DNA from: Methanobacteriota archaeon
Lineage (GTDB): Archaea > Thermoplasmatota > Poseidoniia > Poseidoniales > Thalassarchaeaceae
Reading direction: 5' to 3'
Length of the DNA: 44,984 bases
NCBI GenBank assembly: GCA_002730095.1
Contig: PBZE01000006.1
Span: 1-44,984, forward strand
Part shown: positions 18,339 to 28,000 of the stretch, piece after piece
Layout of the letters: each line of letters starts with the position of its first letter
Numbering within the stretch: position 1 is the first letter of the stretch
Position numbers and translations under genes: made by a program
The notes under the pieces: model-generated
What the model saw: only the letters and a program-made list of their open reading frames with translations
What the model was told of the DNA's origin: nothing
Databases searched by the model: none

Positions 18339-19154
18339 ATGGTGCTACTATCCCTAATCATGGGCACTGGTGCTGATGGGTTCGGATTGCCTCAAATGTC
18401 CCAAGGTGAGATGCTGGAAAGGCTTCTCTCAGAAGATCCAGATAGATCGGATAAGGAGCCTGAGATCGCTTCTTCAATAGGAGAGCAGATGCTATTGATG
18501 GGGCTCAGGACTATGCCTAGGTCAATGAGGGCTAGGATTAGGGATATTTCATCGAGGGTCCCCCTAGGTAATGCAATCCTAGTCGGAGGGGGGATAGGCC
18601 ATCTTTCAGCGTGGCTTTTTGACCTCTGGTGTGGAAATCCTGTCGAAGAAAACCATGTCCCAAAGAAAACACCAGACTCATTTATCATCATAGAAGAGGG
18701 GGCCAGATTTGGGGTAATAATTGACAGGCTGATCAGAAGATACAACGCTGAGTCATGGTCTAGGGTGATGGCGAAACCTTGGTCGGAGATTACTGCAGAG
18801 GTCGCAAGCTGGTCAGCAGCAGCAGCTTCACTTCCTTCATCGGCTAGACCTAGTGACATCCCACTACCTGTCTCTCTGGTAATAATAGATCTCCCTGACT
18901 CCGAAAGGCCCGCAGCCGCCTCTTCAGCATTCGATATATTATCTCCTGACGGCCTCTTGATTGTACCAGAACCCGAGGTTCCAACAGGGGATGTAGGTGT
19001 TCCTGAGGAGGGCGCAGAGCCAACTATCGCGCAGGCAAAGGTTTTGGCATTCAATCAATGGATCTCTTTCATTAAGAATGTTAGCGAGCATCACTCCATA
19101 TCCTTTGTCGAGCTCAGTGGCGGAACACTCGCAGTTATCCGTCGTATGGCCTGA
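18339..19154 (+). CDS. Class I SAM-dependent methyltransferase-like protein
   Basis: The 271-residue protein has a Rossmann-like core: GNAILVGGGIGHLSAWLFD in place of the SAM-binding glycine loop, SFIIIEEGARFG as a possible strand 2 with acidic end, VSLVIIDLPDSE as strand 4, and a DILSPDGLLIVPEPE strand-5 region. These fit O-methyltransferase-like folds, but the usual N/D-PPY motif is absent and the substrate is unknown. The N-terminal ~75 residues are helical and basic (MPRSMRARIRDIS). Its last 64 bases overlap the convergent subtilase gene. It could be a catalytically inactive relative. Confidence 0.6.
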   Translation: MVLLSLIMGTGADGFGLPQMSQGEMLERLLSEDPDRSDKEPEIASSIGEQMLLMGLRTMPRSMRARIRDISSRVPLGNAILVGGGIGHLSAWLFDLWCGNPVEENHVPKKTPDSFIIIEEGARFGVIIDRLIRRYNAESWSRVMAKPWSEITAEVASWSAAAASLPSSARPSDIPLPVSLVIIDLPDSERPAAASSAFDILSPDGLLIVPEPEVPTGDVGVPEEGAEPTIAQAKVLAFNQWISFIKNVSEHHSISFVELSGGTLAVIRRMA

Positions 19155-20431
19155 GTACCATTTGCTGTATATTCGGAGGCGTCATTCTGCAACTCCGAAA
19201 TTTCTAAATCATCATGTAACCCTGTACTGGTGTTATCCGAATTGTTTACTAGGAAATCTATTCTCAGTATTCCATATCCAAAATTATCATCATGGCCTTC
19301 TTGCCCATCTTTCATCTCGGAATTCTGAGATATCATTGACTTGAGGTTCGATATTGCAGTACTTCCTCCTTGGCTCCCTCCCCTTTTCATTTCAGGATTC
19401 GCCTCAAGGAAAATCGCAATACTCCCAGAGACCCATGCTGTGGCAGCCGACGTTCCACTAGACCAACCCCACCAAGTCCCGCTCCCAGTGCTACTCGCCA
19501 TTAGGATTGGTACTTCGTGACCGGGGGCAACAACCTCGGGCTTCTTGTCTGGATCCTGTCTAGGAAGAATTGGATTAGGCCATATTCTCCCATTATTATC
19601 TCCTTCTGAACTTCCACTCCAAACATTGCCAGTTCTAGTTATTGCACCCACACAGATGACGTCTTCAACGGACCCCGGAGACTCTACATCGCCATCGTCG
19701 TTCTCTCCATCATTCCCGGCTGCTGCTACTACAAATACTCCAGAATCTATGGCGTCAATAACAGCTTCTTCAAGCTCGTCAGTGGTGAATAATCCAGATC
19801 CAAAACCCTGGCTTCCACCTAGACTAAGAGAGATCACATCGGCCCCTTCAGTAACACACCAATCTACAGCATCGGCTATGTTAGAATCTGTACCAGACCC
19901 ATCATCAGATATTGCCTTAGCAACCAGTAAATCTACTCCGGGGGAAACCCCATTCAAACCTCCCTTAGAGCTAATGATTCCCGCCATTGCGGTTCCATGT
20001 CCCTCGTCATCATAGGGAGATTCAACTCCAGAAATAAGGTCCACCCAAGCGACTATATTTGCACTCTTTAAGTCGGGATGACTTGCGTCTATACCGGTAT
20101 CGACAATACACAATCCCACTCCATTGCCATCCAGATAATTTACTTCATCTAAACCCGTCATTTCCCTATACTGGTCCTCCCATAATTGTAGAGATTGAGG
20201 AGGTCCACCGAAGGTTATGTCTGCTGACTGATATGTCGCCCATAGCAGTATTATAGATACACTGAGAAAGACTATCAATCCGGATACTCCCTTGATTAGA
20301 ACATCTATTGAGCTCCCGTTAGAGAACTCATCCTCAATAGTTCCATCAATATCTCTACTTGGGGCAGAATGGTTGCCCTCGTCATCAATCTCAAGGTAAT
20401 CGGACCTTACTACCTCATCATCAGATGCCAT
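19091..20431 (-). CDS. Membrane-anchored subtilisin-like serine protease (S8)
   Basis: The protease has an acidic cytosolic N-terminus, a single membrane helix (VSGLIVFLSVSIILLWA) and an outer subtilase domain. The catalytic triad is visible: Asp in CIVDTGIDASHPDL, His in YDDEGHGTAMAG, Ser in SSGTSAATAWVSG, with the oxyanion Asn in AAAGNDG. No typical propeptide domain is evident between helix and catalytic core; about 40 residues lie there. I use the ATG at 20431 because AGGAGTGG stands just before it, giving 446 residues; the track start at 20458 would overlap the upstream gene by 7 bp. It is cotranscribed with the membrane zinc-ribbon protein. It probably digests external proteins or processes surface proteins. 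Confidence 0.9.
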   Translation of the reverse strand: MASDDEVVRSDYLEIDDEGNHSAPSRDIDGTIEDEFSNGSSIDVLIKGVSGLIVFLSVSIILLWATYQSADITFGGPPQSLQLWEDQYREMTGLDEVNYLDGNGVGLCIVDTGIDASHPDLKSANIVAWVDLISGVESPYDDEGHGTAMAGIISSKGGLNGVSPGVDLLVAKAISDDGSGTDSNIADAVDWCVTEGADVISLSLGGSQGFGSGLFTTDELEEAVIDAIDSGVFVVAAAGNDGENDDGDVESPGSVEDVICVGAITRTGNVWSGSSEGDNNGRIWPNPILPRQDPDKKPEVVAPGHEVPILMASSTGSGTWWGWSSGTSAATAWVSGSIAIFLEANPEMKRGGSQGGSTAISNLKSMISQNSEMKDGQEGHDDNFGYGILRIDFLVNNSDNTSTGLHDDLEISELQNDASEYTANGTQAIRRITASVPPLSSTKDME

Positions 20432-20451
20432 AGTCCACTCCTGAAGTAATT

Positions 20452-21612
20452 TCACCATGCATCAGATTTTACGAAGTGACTGGTTACAGATGCGCTTGTG
20501 CCACATTTCTCGCACTCCAGCCTCATGGGCAAGGACTTTCCACAAGTTGAACAGGAAGCCCCTGGCTCACCCCATCCAGAACAGTCTCGATCGAGGCAAT
20601 GGACTTCAATGGCCCCAGAGGGCCTCCTCAATACTGGGGTCTCTGCACCGCAAACCGGACATAGTCCCTGCAGTGTCTCTTCTCTTGTACTGGTTACGAT
20701 TCCCGCAACCTCCCTGGCCCTTGTGGATTGGATAGTATGGTCTCCGCCACCAAGCATAAAGTGAGGATACCAGACTACATGCATGAGTAAAAAGAATGAG
20801 AAAATACCCGAAAAGACATACACTAACGAGAGTCCGAAAATACCCCCTTCGATCGGAGGCCTCTGTGAGATAGCGTGAGCCCCAGACCATGACATTATGT
20901 TAATCATAAATCCCCATATTGCTAAGCTCCAACTCCATGCATCTAGCCTGTGATCATTCCATGCCTTTTCTACTAGCCTTGGGTCAGGATGTGCATGCTT
21001 CTCCTCAACATGTATGTCCCTCGTTTCTGTAACTGCTCTGTGAACGACAAAAACCGAAAGGAAAATCATAATCATGTTCCCCATTGCAACGCCTCCCCAG
21101 TCCGATAGGCCAGAGTTATTCGGGAAGAAAGGGGCATTTGAGTGAGAGTGGATGTGGCCAAGTTGGACGGAGAACGTGGCCACAATTAGGAACACCAGAT
21201 TCTCTCTCATTATGGGATATCTGGTCCACATTAATACGATAGCAGCGAACCAAGACATCATCGATAGTAGGCTGAGCATTATTGACCATTCCTTTAGGTG
21301 AAGAAAGCCACTATCGTCCCCGAAGATCCCCCCTCTGCTCCAATCCCCTCCAGAAGACAGCTCTCCGATTCCATAGTCCCAAGCGCCCATTATCACAGAA
21401 GCCGAAACTAGGCCGAGTGCCATAGCTTCATATTTGCCCCAAAACTTCCTAGAAGTTCCTACATGGAATCTGAACTGAAGAACGAGTATGTCGATAAATG
21501 ATAGATATTTCGAGAATTTCGAGAAGCTTGTCGTACTCTCAAAGTCCGATAATCTTCTGACTTCACTGCCCCCGGCCACAGCCCCGACGCCAGTCACGGC
21601 AGCATCATCCAT
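20452..21612 (-). CDS. Histidine-rich multi-pass membrane protein with C-terminal zinc ribbons
   Basis: The 386-residue protein has about six membrane segments (~65-320), including a third helix running into QLGHIHSHSNAPF, and further histidines at helix ends (VVHRAVTE, HVEEKHAHPD, SGAHAIS, LMHVVWYPHF). After the last helix two zinc ribbons follow: CPVCGAE...HCLDRDC and CSTCGKS...CEKCG. I do not recognise the family. Membrane histidines suggest a metal or heme site, and the ribbons suggest a cytosolic partner or nucleic acid contact; both are inference. Its end overlaps the track start of the subtilase, so the two genes form one minus-strand operon and may act together. Confidence 0.72.
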   Translation of the reverse strand: MDDAAVTGVGAVAGGSEVRRLSDFESTTSFSKFSKYLSFIDILVLQFRFHVGTSRKFWGKYEAMALGLVSASVIMGAWDYGIGELSSGGDWSRGGIFGDDSGFLHLKEWSIMLSLLSMMSWFAAIVLMWTRYPIMRENLVFLIVATFSVQLGHIHSHSNAPFFPNNSGLSDWGGVAMGNMIMIFLSVFVVHRAVTETRDIHVEEKHAHPDPRLVEKAWNDHRLDAWSWSLAIWGFMINIMSWSGAHAISQRPPIEGGIFGLSLVYVFSGIFSFFLLMHVVWYPHFMLGGGDHTIQSTRAREVAGIVTSTREETLQGLCPVCGAETPVLRRPSGAIEVHCLDRDCSGWGEPGASCSTCGKSLPMRLECEKCGTSASVTSHFVKSDAW

Positions 21613-21679
21613 GATGCCTACCAGAAGATGGATGACATAAGGGGCTCGCCGATTCGAGCATAAAATATGCCAATTGTGA

Positions 21680-21765
21680 TGGCGCCGAGACGGAGATTTG
21701 AACTCCGGAGGGATGAACCCACATGATTTCCAGTCATGCGCAATACCAGGCTATGCGATCTCGGC
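21680..21765 (-). tRNA. tRNA-Ser (GGA)
   Basis: The minus strand folds as a class II tRNA: acceptor GCCGAGA/TCTCGGC, anticodon stem CATGA/TCATG around loop CTGGAAA with anticodon GGA, a long variable arm, and T arm CGGAG-TTCAAAT-CTCCG. Discriminator G is followed by an encoded CCA (21680-21682). Confidence 0.93.
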
Positions 21766-21857
21766 TGCGTGTGTCCGAATCATGTTGATGTCTTGAGTGC
21801 ATCGGAGATGTCTCTAATCGTAACACCCATAGGTGGTGTACCATTCGAAGCTGTTGC

Positions 21858-21932
21858 GCCACTGTGGCTTAGGGGTATAGCATCCCATTGGTAATGGGAA
21901 GGTCGGGAGTTCAATTCTCCCCAGTGGCTCCA
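21858..21932 (+). tRNA. tRNA-Thr (GGT)
   Basis: Acceptor GCCACTG/CAGTGGC, D arm, anticodon stem TCCCA/TGGGA around TTGGTAA (anticodon GGT), and T arm GGGAG-TTCAATT-CTCCC are complete. Discriminator T is followed by an encoded CCA. A TTTTT run at 21957-21961 could end the transcript. Confidence 0.94.
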
Positions 21933-22019
21933 TAAATTCAGATGCAATTTACTCAGTTTTTGGCATCTTGGCTCTAAGTCACCAATTCATTCATAATGTC
22001 TGCAATATTACGAGGCAAC

Positions 22020-25000
22020 ATGTCGAACAACCGTAGGAGGCTCGCTGGAGCCCTAGTACTACTGATGTTACTAGCACCGATCACGAACGCAGCAACCACT
22101 TCATGGGCAGGACCATCAACGGTCAATACTTCTGGAGGGGAAACAACACTAACAGGATTTAGGGCACCTGGGAACGCCACAATAATGGATGGATGGGCAC
22201 ATATCACAGACTCCCCTATGGCTGCCTCCCAGACTCCAGGTGATGTGATGGATATTTTCGTGCTAGAGAATGGTACCGCATCGGGCACAACTACGGATTA
22301 CAGAAATGGCAACCTGACATTGGTCGATGATCAATCCTTGAATACCATTACCGATTTCGATCGGGGGAACTACTCAATTGTAATGAACTCTGATTATGAC
22401 CCAGGGCCGGAAGAAATCATCCGCTTGAAGTTTGAGAACTCGTCAGGGTACACCCCCCACCTAAGCTGTGGAGGGCTCAAGGGATACAACCTAACTTCTG
22501 GATACGATGACAACAAAAATGGCCAGCTAGATCCTAATGAGGTCATCGATACCGATTATCTCTGTACCACCAATCAAACCGTTCAGGGAGGGAATGGCCG
22601 TGCCCAGAATGGAACTGTTGTGAACGGATCTTTCCAGTACACTCAGTTGCCCCTTGCGGAGGGTGACGCCAACTGTCCTTTCGGCGGTAAGTCAGTCACT
22701 TACGGGAATGACTATGGTTACTACTATGACGATGATACTTCGCTGAATGCAACTGAGACAGATGGTACTCTGTACTACTGCAACAGGGACACGTACTGGG
22801 CAGCCACAAACCTAGATCTTGGCGGAACAATAAACGGAGCCGAACAGACCTTATCATTCGGAGTTATCCCTGCCCAAGCCTCCCAAGGATCTGTCGTCAT
22901 GGCCACGAAACCTGGTACTGGCATCGGAGCGGGCAATGACACATGGATCACCATACCGTCATTCTCAGTGCCTTCATACAATCTGAGGAATAACTACTTC
23001 TTGAGCTTCGATCATTGGTACCACTTGGATGGTAGCAATGGCGGAGCATGGCTAGAATATCGGGCAGGAGGAGATGGCAACCCCTGGACTTGGATCGCTA
23101 CCGATGGGGGGTACCCCTCCTACATCGATAGTACCAACATTGACGTTAACGGGGCCCCAACTGGTCAGTTGCCCGTCTTTACGGGAGCCACTCATAGCGG
23201 TTGGCAATCTGAGACCCTGAATCTTTCGAATTTATTCTCAGACCCGAATCTCAACAACTCAGTCAGTGTCGAGTTTAGATTTAGAGTATGGACCTCCAGC
23301 ACCTCGGCAGTCGTACCAGGATTGTTCATTGATGATGTCAAATACTCCAACGCTGGCAACGGCCAAGGCGTATGGCATCACGGATGCGACGTCAATAACT
23401 GGTACTATGGCCTCTATGGATCGTCCTGCTACTATTCCAACAACGCTTTGGGATACCTGACAGTTCCTATCGATTTGTACAACGTAACTGACTTAGAATT
23501 TGACGTTCATTGGGACCTAGAGGGATCAGGTTGGGATAACGCATGTATCGAGCTCTCAAACAACAATGGCGTCTCATGGACGGATATCTCATCCACTGGA
23601 TCTAGTTCTTCAACCACACAATGCAGATCCAGAGCTGGAAATATACCAGGTTCCTCCGGATATGCAGACAAAGATGGTAACATTCCTACTTTGACATACG
23701 GAACCGGTTCCACATCCACGGATGATAGCGGAGGAATGGTGACAATATCCAACTCTGTACCTGCCGCTAACCAAGTCAATGGCTCATTATTGAGATTCGT
23801 TGTCCAGACTGACGCATCGGTCCAGTATGGTAACCCAGGTGGAAATAACGACCCTGACTCCAGAGAGGGTTTCTCCGTCTTTGCATACAGGACAATGGAT
23901 TGGATCGGAGACCCGATTAATGCATATACGATTCCAGCAAATGCAACTACAAGTGGAACTAACGACTGGCAGTTCCTGACACTCAATTCTGGATACATAG
24001 ATGTTGTCCATAATTTCGAGGACTCCACAGTTTCCTCGCCCGAGAGTGATTCGGAGCCAGGCTACACAAACATGTACAGGTATTCATCATCCTCGATGCA
24101 GGCCTGCGGTACAGAAAGGTGTAAGTGGGTAGTATCGGAGCCTTCCTCACTATATGGCCCCCAATCTGCTAACTCATTCCCTTACATGTACAAAATTGGC
24201 GTGAATGGTGGCACCGATCAGTTCTATGAATCCAGCCTTGTCACACCCCAATACACTGTCTCCAATATCGGCGAGTCATCATTCGCTTGGGACATGTCCG
24301 TCTGTTTGGACTATGGGACTGGAGCCTACGTCTATGTGGGCGGAGCACTATGGATGAGGGTAAACGGAGGGCAGTGGCAACATGTGGACCATCCTTCTTA
24401 TACTGACAGGCAATACAGCTCAACTAGCATTTCCTACACAATCAACGATGGCCAAGAGATTTGGACACGAGTGCACTGCAACAGCAACGACTGGGATTCG
24501 TATGAGGTCGATCTTTCACAGTACAAAGGCGATGATGTTCAATTCAAGTTCGCAATGGGTGCACGGTTCAGTGACGCAAACTCAGGATGGCACATAGACA
24601 ATGTTGGTATTAAGCAGGGCAACTTCAGTCAGCCCGGATCATGGACAAGCCCCATCTTCTCCATCTCAGGCGATGACTCATTCAATAGGGGCCTAATAGA
24701 AGTTGATGGGTCGTCTGACGACTACGTCAATCACACACTGACTGGAACTATCATAGATGCAAACTCGGGCAACCCAATACCAGGTTATTCTGACTTGACA
24801 TTCCCGATCAGTTTAGCGGGCGTCGACTCTGAGACACACTCAAGTTTGAGACTCATTGTTGAGATGGATACAACTAATCCTCTAGCGTCTCCTATGCTTG
24901 AGTACATCAGAATAGGAGGCAAGAGGCTCCTAACTGCAGATATGATGGGGGTCAATGGTTGGCAAATGACCAATGTTGACAGAGTGGACGGACTAATTAA

Positions 25001-28000
25001 CGCAACCACTATATCTGGAACAATCACTTCAGATTATCTACATTCAGTCAGACCAATAAAGGCACTAACATTCGGAGGGAACTCTTCCACCAGTGTCCAA
25101 ATTGAGGTCTTCGATGAGGGCGGAAACTCGATTGGCAGTACGTCCAAAGGAGGGTCAGTACTATTCCCCACTCCAAGGACAGGATACTCCTTGGAGGTTA
25201 CATTGCCAACAAACGGATACATAGATAGGCTGGAGATATCACATCTCTATGGCGAACCTGCATCTGATATAGAAATAGACTTTGTAGATGATGATATTCT
25301 GGATTGGTCATTCCCCAATCAATTAGCCAGAGGCCACTATGCGTGGCAGACAAATTTGCTTGGAAGCCAGTCAGTTGGTTCGTCAGAGGGTACCAAGTCT
25401 GTGACTATGAACGTGGGGCCAAACCCGACATCTGCTTATGCAATCGTGCCTACTAGTGGATACGTCAACACAGGGCTAATCACCCTGCTTTCAGACTCAG
25501 ATGGATTTGAATCATCTGTAGATATTGATGTATCCGGAGTTTCCTTCTCTACTGGATCTAACACGGAGAGGTTCACATCAGAACTTAATTCATATCAGAT
25601 TTCAGCAATAAACTCCTTGTCATCAGGGTGGTCAGACACCGGAACTGACAGGGATTGGAGAGTAGTGGAATTTGCTCTTACATCTTCTCAGACGCAGACC
25701 GTTACACTGACAGGACTAGCACTTGGTTACACGATGTTCGAGAATGTTTCTGACATTTCAGGGCCGATCTCTCAGTACCATAGTGATAACACACAGGGCG
25801 ATACACCACCAGTTGAGATAGCAATTCCAGTCACAATCTCGTCATCGACTGGCTCTGTCTCTATTGATGGAGACCTGATCTATGATTACATAATGACCAA
25901 CAGGGACTTCCAAGTTCCCAATACCCTATATCCAGATGGAAATATCAATGAAATAGAGACTGCGCACCATCATCTGAATGACAACTCATTACTAGCTGCG
26001 ATAGAGCTCACTGGGACCGCCTCAGACGGCCAGGTGATCTCATTCAGAGCAGATAATGGAGACGACGGACTTTGGGGCATGGGAAGTGACCCAGTCACGT
26101 TCACCCAGATCTCGGGTAGCAGTGTCGCACCGCTCGACACTTCTCAGTCATATGTGGAGATGGTAACCCATTCCGACGGTTATGACGACGTAGTGGTCAA
26201 CTGGATGTTCGACATCAACTGGAATTGGGACGATGTCGAGTCTATCAGGTGGGTATCTACCGCTCTTGATGAATATGGCGAGTTTGTCTGGCCATCCGTC
26301 TCATTCAGTGGCCAAGGCAATGCCAAGGCCGTAGAGAACGATCTCCAGATAGAGTCGTTCGAGGTCAGAGATGAGTATGATAGGCTACTATCCAATCAGT
26401 TCTCAACATTCTATCCGTTCCCAGTTAAGTCTACCAATGATGTCATTGTGTCGGGTACGGTCAGATTCCAGGACGCGTCTGACGCCAGACCCATGGCTAC
26501 AGATTTCCTCGTCGGATTGAATATGTCAGGATCTCTCTATTCGATGACCATGGGGGACAATGGATCTTTCGAGACTACCGTAGATTGGCTTAGCTCGTCT
26601 ATAGCTGGAAGTGAAGTAACTCTGTCCCCGTTGATGATAACCGTGGGGCCTTCAGGCTCTACAGTCGGTGCAGTAGACACTACTGGGGCCCCTCCTCAGA
26701 CGAGTATTATAGTCGACTCAAATGCTCCCATCGCTGGACCTCTTCAGGTCAATACACCTTCGGGCCTCCAAGATGCACATGGGAAGGTCTGGGATCCGAC
26801 AGTACCGCTATCCTTGTTCATTACTATCGATGAGCCCGAGGCTCGAGGAGAATCCATCACTCTCCATTATTGGAGGGAGAGTACTGACGACACAAATATG
26901 GACGGGATTGCTGATGAGGATGAATATCTGAGCCAGACGCAACCGCTCTCTTCCGGGATGACCGGTCAACAACAAGTTAACTTCATCGGAATCGATGTAT
27001 CTGCTCAGGACTTCAACAGCCCAGTTCACTTCTATGTGGAAGGAACTGATTGGGCTGGACTCACATACCAGGAGGGAGGTACTGGAGGAGCTGTTGGCGC
27101 AGGGAACTCATGGGCCTCTGTTATCGTGGCCACAGACGAGCCTACCAGCATAAAGAACTCAGGCTTCTCAATGGACTCGGAAATCGGCTTCTTGATGGCT
27201 GGACAGTCTCATATATTCACTATGCAGATAGAGGAAGCTAATGGCATCAACACACTTGATAACGTTACAATAATGCTATGTGGAGACGGCCCCAGCAATC
27301 TCGGAAAGATGTCCTACGACCCTTCAAGAGGGACTCTATGGTCATCACCCGATAGCATGGTAACCCCAATCTCCGTTCAAACTCAGGATGTTACAGCAAT
27401 AGTCACCGAACTAAGTGTAATTTTCGAACTTTCATGGGATTACCCATGGGAAGAAGATCAGCTATCATGCAAGCCCAGCGTATCCATCCTGGATGACCTG
27501 AACACAGTTGATTTCAAGAATAATATCGGTGAACTATCATGGCAGTTGGACAACAAATTCATGGCCTTGCCTGATACAATAATTGACATGACCGAACCGG
27601 TAATGGAATCCATAGATGGACAATTATTCTTGAGACAAGGCGATGAATTCAGTATCTCTGGATCCATCGTCTATGCTGGTTCTGGAATGCCAATCACCGA
27701 TATCCCTGAGGGACTAACGGTGGAGGCAGCAGTCGTATATGGTTCTCAGACAGTTACATCAGATGCCGACGTAACCGCTGAATCTAGATTCACCATTACT
27801 ATGCCTCTCCCAGATAGAGTTCCATTGAATCCATACATGGGCATTTCCGTCAATGTGGAAAATGTCCCTGGACTGGGTAGCTCCACAGCCAATGAAGACT
27901 ATTCCGTAGTAGTCGATAGTAGGTCTCCAACGGCATTGTTCGACCAGATTACTTATCCAGATTCATCACTCACAATAATTGAGTCTGATATGGTCGACAA

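Noticed and set aside
18392-19054. 220-codon minus-strand ORF
   Set aside because: Antisense shadow of the methyltransferase-like gene, with Ser/Pro/Ile-rich composition and no start signal.
19545-20015. 156-codon plus-strand ORF
   Set aside because: Antisense shadow of the subtilase, whose catalytic triad is intact.
23507-24028. 173-codon minus-strand ORF
   Set aside because: Antisense within the giant surface gene; no recognisable features.
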